Positions 31,746-43,600 of a stretch of 64,000 nt of DNA are shown here, piece by piece. How positions within the stretch are numbered: the stretch's first letter is position 1; each line of letters opens with the position of its first letter. The notes below the pieces were generated by a model, which saw only the letters and a list, made by a program, of their open reading frames with translations, was not told the DNA's origin and searched no databases. Location: NCBI GenBank assembly GCA_033064195.1, contig JARBJD010000328.1:1-64000 (forward strand), read 5' to 3'. The stretch is from Blattamonas nauphoetae (lineage: Eukaryota > Preaxostyla > Oxymonadida). The position numbers and the translations under genes are program-made.

Positions 31746-32931
31746 TCACGGATGCCAGACGACGTCGTTGCAATCTGATTTCTTCTCAGTTTCTTCTCCA
31801 TCGTCTTTCGTCTTTCCGTTGAAGTGTCGCGAGATGCTCGCCAGTGTAGGTCGCTTCAGAGGATCAATCTGGAGGCAGTTTTCAATCAGTTCTGCCATTT
31901 CTGGTGACACACGATCCATTTTCGGAAGAATCCCACTTCCCAGTTGTCGCTGAGCGTTGATCGCATCGATCTCCCCGAAGGGAACAAGACCAGTCTCAAT
32001 TTCCCACAAGACAAGGCCGAGCCGAAAAACCGTCCCATGACTTGCATCCACAATCTCCTTTCCATCTGCCTCTTCGGGCGGAACCCACCGCTGCTCCTCG
32101 TTCTGTCGAATTTCCCCCTTCTCTCCACCTTCTACCTGTTGATGTGAAATCGTGGCGACGTCTTTGGGAGTGTTGAGTCGGAAGAGGATGTCGTCATTCC
32201 CATCAAACAGAACCCAGTGCGACGTCAGCTTCGACAGGATCTCAGAGTGCGGCTTCTCTCTCGCAAGAAGCACCAATCCGCGTGTGATCTTCTGCTTCAC
32301 TGCTGTCTTGTCCATCGGCTTCGGATTGAAAGTGTTTTGCGGTCTGTGGAGTCGATTGTAAAGCGTCTCTCGCACAATGACATTCATTTCTCCAATTTTC
32401 TCATCTCGAATAACCACGGCCTTCAGTTCTTGTTTGCTCGATTCGAGTTGTTCATCCGTTTCGAGGAGAGGGACAACAGATGCCGTCTTGTGCTTTTCCT
32501 CATTCGTCGAGCACGAATCGTTGTCGGAGAATGTGAGCGCACTGTTCGCTTTGATCATGTTGACTGATTGGTCGAAGTGATTCTCTCCGAATTCATCAAA
32601 CTTGATCTCAACTTGGTTCAGTTCTTCTGTTTCCTGTTCAGCATCCTTCTTCGCTTTCGATTTCTTGTGGCGGCGGCAGAGCAGAACAATCACGAGGAGA
32701 AAGATCACGAGAAGAGTCACCACAACTCCAACAATGATCGGAATCATCGTTTTCATCATCTCCTTCGTGAATGCTATCTTTTCCGATGCTGCCGTCACCT
32801 TCACAAGGAAATCCGACGTCACCAAGCCATTTCCATACTTCAGACGACCTCGCCATTCGTTCGCCTCTGTCAGTCTCGAAAGATGCGTCGTCAAACTCAG
32901 CGTGAGATTCAGATGCGTCTCGTTCCAGAAT
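31746..32931 (-). CDS. Gene 2, 3' segment: membrane span and pseudokinase tail
   Basis: About 395 codons to the stop at 31746. It begins in extracellular text (FWNETHLNLTLSL), then a single membrane span (IIVGVVVTLLVIFLLVIVLL, about 32690-32750), a basic stop-transfer (CRRHKKSKAKK) and a cytoplasmic tail. The tail matches the C-lobe of protein kinases: RWVPPEEADG (APE-like), VFRLGLVLWEIETGLVPFG (helix F region) and CLQIDPLKRPTLASI. The catalytic loop HRD and the DFG motif are absent (the corresponding place reads HWVLFDGNDDILF) and no N-lobe VAIK is visible, so it is a pseudokinase-like domain. It joins 34965 in frame once the 2-kb element and one 10-bp duplication are removed. Confidence 0.8.
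32922..32931 (+). repeat. Target-site duplication, left (10 bp)
   Basis: GTTCCAGAAT, repeated at 34955-34964. Confidence 0.85.
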
Positions 32932-34954
32932 GGGTGCTGCTACGCGCAGTCCGCGTTATGACTAGAGGCAGTCCGTTTTTTGGGCTAGGGGCAGTCCGTT
33001 TTTGCTAGGGGCAGTCCGGACATTGCTTGAGGCAGTCCGTCGTTTTCTGGGTTATTATTGGAGTTTTTCACTCTTTTATTTGCACTATGACCACAACTAC
33101 ACATTTTTGAAGTCAGAAGCAGCGAAATCAAGCAGATTTGTAAATTGATGGCAAGAAAGAGGTTATTTTGTTAGATCTGACCGAAAATCAAGTATATGAG
33201 ATAGAAAGTGTCAATACTATCCGAATCGCACCAACGATGAAGGATAAAACACAAGAAGGAGATGATGAACAACCTTATATCCTTTTCAAGCCAGGATGGA
33301 CCACAAAAAATTTTTGACCTCCAACCACTCTCTCACACATATCTCCACATCATCTTCGTAATTTTGACCCTTTCGGCTGCAATCAACTCTCTTTCCTACA
33401 TTCAGTTTGCTATTTAGTTGTTGATCTTGACAGAATTGGACCTCAACTGCCGTTGTGTTTGTGGAGATACCAGAAGGCATGAGGACGAGTGGATGCGGAA
33501 GAAAAGAAGACGGAGGGAGAGGAGCGACGCCTGTTGTGTGACCTCATCTGGCTGGGTCGTCGGAAGAGACAGTCGCGCTGGAGATGATGACGTCGGATCG
33601 GAACGTGATGTGGGGGAGTGCTGTGACTGAAATTGGGGTGTGTAGGGTTGTTGGAGAACTGCAGGTCTTGATCGTGGAGACAACGACATGGCTGACCGAG
33701 CGCACGCAGCAACGGCTGGCGAGACAGCAAGGAAGGAGGGTGGGCGGGCGAGCGGAGAGGGAAGGTTGCGGGGTGGTCGTCTGCGGTGAGGAGTCTGCTG
33801 TGTTTGCGAAGAGGGACGAGCGGCGGGAGACGCGTTGGAATGGTGCCAACATGTCTTGTGAGCTCTGCTGATGTTTCTGAGTGGGTTCTTCTCGCTCATC
33901 TCTTTCATGTTGGTCATCTGCTCTTCTTACAACTTCACTCTCATTGTCTCTCTCTATGCAATCTTAGTCTGCCGCTACCTATTGTGTCGAGCAGGTGGAG
34001 GGAGTGGGGGGAGGGAGTGAGCAACGAAGGATTTGGGTGGCTCTGAGAAGGAACTTGAAGAGTGAGATGGTAGAGGTGAGAGAGGGACGAAACGATCAGA
34101 GACGAGGAAGAGGACGAGCAGGAATGGAGAACATTCACTTAACGGATGGGATTTGGATAACATGAGAGAGGGACGAGTGGATGGAGGGTGAGATGGGCTG
34201 GATGGCGTCGGCGGTGAAGATGAAAGAGGAGGGGGAGGTCGGGGTACGAGAGGCGGAAGAAGAGAGGGGGGGAGTGGGGGGGAGTGGGGTGTTGGAGGCG
34301 CTGATGTCGTCGATGGAGAGGGAGAAGAAAAGGAAGAGTAGAGGAGACACCAAAAGTTCTAGCGAAGAAGAGAAGGAGATGGGGAGAAGAAAAGAAAGCG
34401 GGAAACAGCATATTCTCGGAATCCTTCTTCGGTTTAAACTTGCCGGATTGGTGAAGTTGAAGGAAGGCCGCGAGGAGAACGTGGAGGAGAGAGACGAGAG
34501 AGAGGAGGATCGAGAACAAAACTATTCATCAAAATCAAGAGTAAAATGGAGAAATGAAAGATCTTTGCATTTTTTTTTCACGATTCCCATCATACATTAA
34601 ATGGTCATAATATGGTCCGCCATCTCTGTATCACATCTTTCCCTTCAATATCAAGACTACATCAATTTGATTGACCGTACGAAAGACGCATCTCTCACAA
34701 TCGGTCAGATCAAACAAAGGCCCTCATAAACCGCTATCAATTCACTAATAGTCATCATTTCACTGAATTTGAATGAAAATGTGTATTATTGTGGTTATAG
34801 TTAAAAGAAAAGAGTGAAAAACTCCAATAATAGCCCAGAAAACGATGGACGGCCTCTAGCAATACGCGGACTGCCCCTAGCAAAGTCGGACTGCCCCTAG
34901 CACAAAAAAACGGACTGCCCCTAGTCAAAACGCGGACTGCGCGTAGCACTACCC
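32932..34954. mobile_element. 2.0-kb TIR element with 10-bp target duplication (MULE-like)
   Basis: TIRs of about 165 bp at about 90 percent identity, starting GGGTGCTGCTACGCG (left) and GGGTAGTGCTACGCG (right, reverse complement). Each arm holds four to five CTAGGGGCAGTCCG words. The 10-bp duplication GTTCCAGAAT and exact frame restoration of gene 2 fix the borders. The interior (33100-34780) has opposing Ser/Pro- and Glu/Arg-rich frames but no transposase motif. Long TIRs with a 9-11 bp duplication point to a non-autonomous Mutator-like element. Confidence 0.85.
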
Positions 34955-34964
34955 GTTCCAGAAT
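34955..34964 (+). repeat. Target-site duplication, right (10 bp)
   Basis: GTTCCAGAAT, identical to 32922-32931. Confidence 0.85.
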
Positions 34965-36325
34965 GTCGTCGGAGCAGAGGAGAGATCGACAACGGTTGAG
35001 TCTGTTTCGTTCCCTTTCGAGAAAATCTCAAGCAACAACGAGCACGGAATCAGTGTTGTTCCTTTGAGGCTGATTGAGAAGACTCCTGTTTTCCGATCTT
35101 TCGAAGACGAACACTCATTCTCAGCCAGTGTCGGGATGAACAGAGGAGCATCCACATTCACAACGGAACTTGTCAGCTTGCAATCCGACGATGAGATCCA
35201 CGCTGATGGACTGTCTTTCGTCCCATCGCTGCCTGACAAGCTCAGAATCTCAATTGTTGATTGATTCGAACAAGCAATGTTGCGATGGAAGGATGGGAAC
35301 GATGAATGGTTGATTGAATTGTCTTCAAAGGCAGTTGTGTGGAGAGTGACGGACCCTCCATCCACAACCAATGCTCCCATCGCGAGTTGAGCGAATGTTG
35401 TTCTGAAAACTTTCGTCGATGTGTTCGTCAGCTTCACCATTCCACTCGACCAGTTGCACAAGTCTTCTTCATTTGACTCTGACCTTCCCAACACTCCATC
35501 AAAGACACAATCCTGAAGTGTCAACAGCGACTTTCCATTTGAAGCTGTCAGAAATGTTGATCCAGTCCAGTCTGACACTGAAACAAAGTCCAGCTGAGCT
35601 GATTCAAACGATGAAAGTGAGATCAGAGGACACGACGACGACAGATACATGAAATGTGTGCTCGAAATGTTCAATTTCCCTCCACTAACTTTCACAACTG
35701 CGCTTTCGATCCTCTTGTTCCGAGTCACATTCGATTCTTTCAACACCAAGATTCCGCCTCTGTTCTCAAACACTCCTTCATCCGATGTCAGCGTGGAACC
35801 ATCAATATTCACAACAAGCTCGCTGATCGTCAGTGAATCAAGTCCATTCGACTCCCCATTCACAATCTGACCCTTCCCAACCACCAAAAGCGATCCAGAA
35901 TGTCGCAACGAGCTCAAAGCAACATCAATTCCATCAAACTCCATTTTGGATCTGAGTTCTCCATTTCCAGAGATCTTCACTGTTCCTTCTTTTGTCAACC
36001 CAAATCCAGTGTCAACGGTGCGGCAAGGAAGCTTCACATTCCCACACAGCGGATGGTCTTCCGATGTCGATGTCGTCTCAACAACAATCTCACTCTCTGT
36101 TCGACCATGGAAGCAATACAGAAGCGAGAATGGGTTGAACGATCTGTCGAAAGTGAGTGTCGACGGATCTCGCTCGATCATCACACTCGACAGAGCACAG
36201 CTCGAATTGAATGTTCCTTCCCAACTCTCCCCTTTCTCGGTCAATGAATCAACTCCTGTCAGCAGAACCCAATGAGACTTCCCATTCGACAAGCTTCCTC
36301 CCATTTTCGTGTTCTTCATCGAAAC
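34965..36325 (-). CDS. Gene 2, beta-helix segment between two elements
   Basis: About 450 codons, fully open. It starts after the DIRS-like insertion with HVSMKNTKMGGSLSNGKSHW, contains a spacer with a Cys pair (HPLCGNVKLPCRTVDTGF, about 36030) of the kind that separates beta-helix blocks in this family, and then strands such as NISSTHFMYLSSSCPLISL and LLTLQDCVFDGVLGRS. It ends in APTTFWN, which continues as ETHLNLT at 32921 once the 2-kb element is removed. No frameshift or stop. Confidence 0.8.
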
Positions 36326-36732
36326 GTGGTGTGTGTTTTACACCAACCAAGGCCCACCAACAATTGAGACCGGTGACGTGCGATTAATTAATGGGTGGCC
36401 ATCGATCAGGCCAACAAACAAAAGAGCTTATCATTTTGTCTGTCCCAGAAAGAAAAAATCGTTACAGAGGACTGGTTAGGACACAGTGTAACTTCTACCC
36501 ACGTGGGGGCGAGGTTGGTGGACAAAAACAGGAGGGCTTGAAAACCCATATCTCCAGAAAAAGCCCCCAACGGGGGAGAGAAAACTGGAGGAAACTGAGA
36601 GGCCTAAAAAGGCAAAGTGAAGTGAAACAACCGAAGGGTTTAACTATAAACCACGCCTCGACTGCGTGAGCTCAATTCCGCAGGAGGGAAGAGCTGGCTG
36701 CCTCAAGCACGCTGCACTGTTGTGTGACAGGG

Positions 36733-36813
36733 CTTGAGGTTGGTGGGCTTTGGTTGGTGTAAAAGGATGTCGTGCCTCCATCCGACAACCAACCAAGGCC
36801 ACCAACAATTGAG
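36733..36813 (+). repeat. Internal complementary region of the second DIRS-like element
   Basis: Reads TTGGTGGGCTTTGGTTGGTG (complement of the left end) followed by TCGTGCCTCCATCCGACAAC (complement of the right end). Confidence 0.8.
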
Positions 36814-37899
36814 TGTTGAAAGGATCTTTGAACGAAAGCTTGAATATGAAGAAAATGAAGAACGACATATCTATTGTCTGTCTCTGGATCGTGATGACTC
36901 AACGAAGTTTGGCCGTGACTCCCCGCAAGGGGCTGTCACCAACAGGCAGTGAGCTGTTGTCCTTCAACTCGCTCTCCACAGTCTCTGACCTCTTGGCATC
37001 GAAGTCAGATCGGTTCACAGACAGTGGACTACTCTCATGCGCCCATGCTCGTCAGAATGAAGTCGCAGTCGAACAGCTATCCTCGAAATACACTTGTTCC
37101 TATGCGAGAATGTGCGGGGAGAACAGAGAGTGTGGGAAGTCGAGAGCATGCTGATTGTGGATGGCCAATGTGAGTGTGAGTGTTGTTTTCAGACGAGGAG
37201 TCAATTGTTGTGATGGTCAAAGTGACATCGATCACGTCAGTCACTTCTTTCGTTTTGTTCGGAGTTTCTCTCTCTTTCTTCTCCTCTGACACAATCGTGG
37301 TGGGTCTGTCCTCTTTCTCTTTGTCTTTGTTAGAAATACTGAAGGACTCTCTTGATTTTCGATTCTTTGCTGCTGTCTTGTCTTCGCTGTCGTCGAAGTT
37401 CTTTCCCCCCAACTCCTCTTCGCTTTGTTGATAAACATCCTTTCTTCTCGTCAAGTTCTTTCGACAGTTGCTCGATTCTTGGCGCCAGTACGGTGACGCA
37501 CCTGAGTCCATGGCCGTGAAAGGATCCCATCTTCTCGTTCATCATGAAGCAATAGTGTTCCGATTCTTGCGCGAGCGAGTTCGAGTATGTATGTGAGTGT
37601 CTTTCGTGAAATGGTTTCCTACAACTTTCAAGTCTGGTATTTCATTGGCATTGATGGGCATGAAAAGAGAATAATCTGCGGTCCGAGGATGGCGAGGAGG
37701 GAAGTTCCTCTATGACATCCTGTACAAGGTTTGCATCTCACACCCCAATTTGGTTGAGAGGTGTTGCCGATAAGAGAGTGCTGCGGTCAGTGTTGTGTTC
37801 TCCTGAAATGAACGAACCACAATTCTCGTAGGTCAAAGAATGCGTGAAGTGAAATCGGGAATACTGATGTTGAAAACGATGGTTGTCTTGACGATACAT

Positions 37900-40300
37900 C
37901 ATAATGGAGGGATAGTGTGTGAATTTCGACTGGTTTTAGTAGCCTCGCCAATTTCTGCGCTTACACCTTCCAACAGACTGTTGACTTACTTGAAAAATCT
38001 GCTTTGCTTTCCCTGTCTTGTGGGCATTGGGTAACAATTTCAGTCGTGTGAGATGACCCGATCTTGCGAGATGCGTACACTTTACGATCAGGTAGTATTT
38101 TTTGACCATGAAAGTGGATCCAACAGAGAGACATCTCAATTCTGGATCGGTATAGATTATCGAGGATGAGTCTGTGAGAGTTGCGGAACATGAAAATGAT
38201 GAATTGCTTGGACGGCTCAAAGACAGAGACACGAAGGAGATAATATTGACTTATGTGATCGGTTTGATTTCTGGTGGCACTACGAGTCTTTGATTCGGAG
38301 ACAGGAAGGGCGAGAAAGTTGGTTGACTCGAAGAGCTGTTTGACGAGACCGATTGAAATGAACTTCTTTGCCAGGTCTGAATTTTCCACGAGTTTGTAGC
38401 CCCGAGTAAGAAACAGAGTCTGTCTTCATTGTCTGCGAGTGAGCTGGAGGGACTGGAGATCGAGGTGTGGCAGTGATTGATCGTCGAGAAAGACGGTTTT
38501 GAAAGCTGATAGACGTAAACGAGAGTTGGCTGTATCCCCATTTGAACAATCAGGTGACGGAGAGCACTGTAATGTCTTATGATATTGGTTCATTTCCGAA
38601 CTCCTTTCGAAGTCGAATGTCCGTCTGCTTTTTATGGTATTTTTGATGCCGACGAATAGGTTGTTGGTCGTATGTGATTGGAAGTCTTTCCTCGTTGGAT
38701 GATTGTGTTTGATAGGAATGATTGAAGTGATATGTTGGAGATCTTCAGTACTCAGTTTGTTTCTGTGTGAGAGTTCGACCAAAATGATGTAGAACAGCCG
38801 ACGAAAGTCGTGGGGCCGCTCACCCCTTCTTTTTCTTTTGATCACCTCGATGTCTCGTCCAAGTCTTGGAACTCATCAAGGCAGTGCAATCAGTGAGGCG
38901 GATAATGGCTAAGAATTGTGTGAGGTTCCACGATATTGTCGACTCGTGTCTGAATTCCTTGTCGAATGAAAGATAGCACGATCTTCTGATTCTCTGCCCA
39001 ATGGGAAACCCGTTCCTTTTTCTCGGAAGCGGGTTGATCATTCGAATATCTTTCTTGAAGGATTGTTCGGCATCTTTCCTTGGACATGCCTATATCTTGT
39101 ATGCAACGGGGAGTGTATTGGGACGAGTGGGTAAGACACGAGTCTTGGTGTCAGGTTCCCATCTTGTCCGCAGAGTGACTACGACTCGTTCAACCCGAGC
39201 TATCACACAGATTCCATCGATTGCTGTCTCCGTCCGTGCTGAATTTGGACCATGCATGGAGAAACGTCCAAGTTTCATTCTGTTTCGATGTGCTCCTTTC
39301 TTGAGGAGGTCGGATGTGGCGACAGAAAATGAGAATTTCCTTCCTCATCGCTCGAAGATGTTGTTTCGAAAATGTGATGTGCAACTTGCTGTGAAGGGCA
39401 GCTCTGGCTGCCTCATGATTGAAGGCTGTCGCTTCTTCTTGTCGACGTCTATTCGTCTTAATCATCTACACCTTGAAGTTGGGAGTGACTTTCCTTCATC
39501 CGTTTCTGCTTTCTCTCATATATGCTGTCTCAAATCTTCGCGAACGGTCCATATCCTTGTCACCTTAATCTTCTCTTCTCGCTTTTTCTTGATTGGTGTT
39601 CTGTTGATTCTGCATTCAGCAAGGGAGTAGTGAGTTCCCGGTAGATTATCAAGGAACGCAAAATCAACTTGATAGAATTGCCGATGCCAAGAGATGGAGC
39701 CACTTCGCAAATCAGTTGAAAACGACTGACGGATCAACTCCAAGAACCACTCCAGAACAGAAGAACTGTCGATCTCGTCTGATGGGTTTGTCTGGACAGT
39801 TTATGTTGAATTCTTCTGTTGTCTTGAAATCGCAATACGTCGATGGGAACTAGTGGAAGATAGTGTCTCTTTCTGAAGTGGTTTAATTGCTTGTTTTGGT
39901 TCCCCGAGATGGCGCTTGAGCTTGATCGATCTGCTGACACGTGTGTATTTCTTGCATCCTGCAGTTGATCCTATCTTTCGAAGAAAGGCAACCTTCCTGG
40001 AAAATGATGTTCATAGTCGTGTTCACAGGGCTGTTGACCGATCGTGAAATTTGACACCTTGAATCAGGATAATCCGTGTTCATTCGTCAATATCAACAGT
40101 GACGACGATATCCACTCTCTTGGTGGTGGATCTGATCATCTCTTCGTCTCGAATTTATGCATCGGTGGGTGATGTGGAGTGGTATCGTGTTCCTCGCCAA
40201 AAGAGCGAGTGATATAGCCATATATCATCAGACGGGGAGGTCTTGCTCACCTTTCGATATCTTGAAATATAGACATATGAATGGATCCAATCTTCATGAA
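37900..40300 (-). other. Unrecognised broken coding text in the second DIRS-like element
   Basis: Minus-strand pieces look protein-like: the frames around 37961-38389, 38426-38845, 39190-39465 and 39516-39743 have balanced composition (LAKKFISIGLVKQLFEST; SFSTDLRSGSISWHRQFY). None shows RT, RNase H, methylase or recombinase landmarks that I can identify. Several breaks. Function not assigned. Confidence 0.35.
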
Positions 40301-40677
40301 TTGATGCAGAGAACGTCCGTCTTCAAAGTGCGTCTCCAGCTCGTACAATATCAAGATTTATCGAATTAATGTGGAAGATCCACTGTTTTGGTACGATTGA
40401 TGGGCTTTATGTGACTTGTGATGTGATCTTCGTTGCAATACGAGTTTGGAAGGCGTTTATTTAAGTGAAATGCAATTTCATCGGATGTTAACAATTTGTG
40501 TTCCGACGGCATCAGCGCGACTGCATGCGTAACTAGCGGAAGAAAGTTCCGCGATTCGAGACGAAGAGGACTATATCGTTTGTTTGAAAGTTTGATCGAT
40601 GGCCACCCAATAATTAATCGCACGTCACCGGTCTCAATTGTTGGTGGCCTTGGTTGGTTGTCGGATGGAGGCACGAC

Positions 40678-43600
40678 AACCTCAGACAGCGAGGCAACGA
40701 GGATAGAAGGACCATCTGAACTTCGTGAAACTTGGTCGAACGAGCAGGACTCAATCATCACAGAACTCGAAGTGAAGAAGAGAGAAGTTGTTGTTCTGAG
40801 CGAAGACGATGTCATTCCATTCATGTTCAGCGATCCATCTGACATTTCAATCAGATGAACATTCAGAAGCGTCGACGATGCTGATGACAGTGAACAGGCG
40901 AGAAGAGAGAGGGAACACTCTGTGGAGGCAATGAATGATTCTGATTGACGAGTCGACGAGAAGAGGAGAGAGAGTGTGTCGAGTGTCAGATGAGATTCTG
41001 TTGACGGTTCGTCTCGAACAACTTCAATTCGTCCATCTTCAGAAAGACTCAGTTCAGACAAAGACGTCTTCCCAACAATCGAGAACACTCCCTTCGCTTC
41101 CAGCGTGGTCACAAGAGACGCAGAGTGGATGATCGTCATCGAGTCGAGATTCGCTGATTGCATTCGATCCAGTCCAAAGTGAAGTGTTTCGCAGAAAAGG
41201 AAGAAGTGCCCACATTTCAAGAAAGGCCATCCAGACTCGTCCACTTCCACACTTTCTGAGATGTCAACCAGATAAGGAAGAATCGAGCTGTTCACTCCAC
41301 TCTTCGAGTCGTCTGCCCAGATCGACCGTTCTTTCGATCTGTCCCAGCTTCCTTTCCACAAATCCGCTTCAATCATCGAATCCAAATTGTTGCCGAGCAG
41401 ATACACGTCAATCACTGTTGTTTCAGCGGGGTTCTGAGTCTGTGCAGATGTCACAACGAATTTCAGATCTGTCATTGAACAATCGAAAGAAGGCGAGGAG
41501 GTCGTGTTCACAAGTTCCATCCAAACACAACTCGATCGACCTGAAGAGCTGCACGACGAGAATGTCAGATTGTCAAGCCTGAACGAACATCCTTCCAACA
41601 CAGACGCGACAATCACTCCTGCTAACGAATGCGTCGAAGAGACAGAAGAGAAGGAAGTGTTGTTGACAACAAGATTCGCTCCTTCCTTCACACAAACCAA
41701 GCATCCAGCAATCGAAGAGACCAGCTGTGTCACGGAACTGTCTTTCAGTGTCAGCGACGAAGAGGAGTGACAATCAAACAGCGATCCGCTCTTCAGTGTC
41801 TCAATCTTCACATTCATAGAGTTGACTTCTGCTTCCTTGCTCACTTCAAATATTCCCGATTCTGTGTTTCTCGATGTCTCTCTTTCGTTGATCGTCAAAG
41901 TGTGTCCTCCTCCATTCAATCTCACGTTCTTGTTCAGTTCCATCGGTTCAACTTGTTCCACATCTCCTTCCACTTCGATCGTCACATCTGTCATTTCAGA
42001 CTTCTCTCCAAATCGCATCCAAAGCGATGGCAGAGACTTGCACGGATACACTGACAATCCACACACTGACATGTCCGACCACTTCGGGTTCAGATGGCCA
42101 GTCGACTCCATCGCAGTGAAGTACAAGAAAAGAGGCACGAGAGGCAGGAAAGATCCTTCTTTCCCAACAAACTGAGACTCTGACGACGAATCTTTTTTCC
42201 AAGTCAGTTGCAGACAATTCTCGATCACTGATCTGCTGAGTTTTGGGTGAGAGAGGAGGAGATAGTGTGATGTGATTCCTGTCGACACACATTTCTCGAA
42301 TGATGAGTCAGCCGAGAGGAGGAACGTCGACGTGTCGGTGAGAAGAGAAATGTCAAGCACGCCAGATCCTTCAATGTTTGACGATGAGCATGACACGAAT
42401 TTTGTTGATCCGAACTCGACAGAAGAGCCTCCTCCAACACTTCCGGACAGAACTGATCCTGAGCAGGATGAGGAGAAGGCGGTGAATGAACAAGATGTCA
42501 CATATAAAGATGTAGTGTTGGCCAAGCTGATGAAGGACGATGATGACAACGACATGGCCACATTGGAGAAGTCCAGCATAGAAAGAGACAGAGAATGAGT
42601 TGCCGAGACAATGAACGACCCACTCTCAGAAACAGAGACTGAGAGAGCAGAAGACATTGATTTCAGTGTCTGCAATGTGTGGGCTGAGGTGAGTGACGAG
42701 TTGAGAGTGGTTGCGGAGGAGAGGACAACAGACGACGAGTCTTTCAGTTGAGCCCATCCATGCGAGAGAGACGAACAGGGCAGCTTCTCCTTCACACAAT
42801 TTGCGTGATCGAAGAACGAAGAATCAACTGCAACATCTCCCGCTGAGTGACCAAACATGAAATAGGCGAGCGGGCCAGAGTGTTCGGGTGTCGTCTGATC
42901 CTCACCCAAAAATTGATTCAATTTCAGAAGCGACAGATCATCCTCGTTTCCAAATGTCCCTCCGAACGAATCTGAAGTCACAAGAGTTCCAATTCCTGTT
43001 CCCACCAGCAACACATCTGTCCCTTCCTTCCCTGCTGTGACGGTGAAAGACAAAGATTTCATGATGACATCTCCAGCCGAGAACGAGTCCTTCGAGATGT
43101 GGATCACACGACCTTTCTTGCTTGATTCCTCGTTGCAATGAGAGAACGAGACACTGTGCAGCTTCATCGTTCCCGACGATGTCGAACGAATCAAACTTCC
43201 AGAATCGGCGGTTGAGAGGGAGGAGAACGAGACGTCAGTCAGAGAGAGGCAACTCGATGAAGTGAGGGTAAAGAGCGACGATGCTAACGTTTCACTGCCA
43301 GGAGCCTTCTCAAAGTCGATTGAAGCGATCGAGAGAGATTGGGTGATCAGACTGAAGGAGCCAGATGACGTGACGGACAAAGATTGGCGAGTGAGCGACG
43401 TGAACGATGTGATGGCGAACGAAGAGGATGTTGGAGTGAGTGATTGAGAAAGAACACTTGAAGTGTTCAGAAGCAGCTTTGTCGTTCCGGACCTCCGTTT
43501 CAGGAATGCCTTCTCAAACGACGAGCAAGGCAGAGCAATCAATCCACAATTGTTGTGGTCCATTCCTTCAGAAGCAACAAAGATCTTCTCCTCAGTCTCT

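Larger units (their letters stand above)
36326..40677 (-). mobile_element. Second DIRS-like element, cargo not recognised
   Basis: Inverted terminal repeats: about 36340-36405 and 40598-40665, with AACAATTGAGACCGGTGACG and GCGATTAATTA in both, only a few differences. An internal complementary region at 36733-36813 carries the reverse complements of both outer ends back to back, as in the first DIRS-like element. Both flanks carry AAC, which may be the short target sequence. Removing the element rejoins gene 2 in frame. The 3.5-kb interior has only short frames on the minus strand, none matching Gag, reverse transcriptase or recombinase; the copy is broken or carries unknown genes. The near-identical ends suggest a young insertion. 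Confidence 0.7.

Noticed and set aside
40366-40677. C-terminal 80-100 residues of the 1,686-codon ORF
   Set aside because: This part lies inside the second DIRS-like element; the gene 2 text resumes at 36325 instead.
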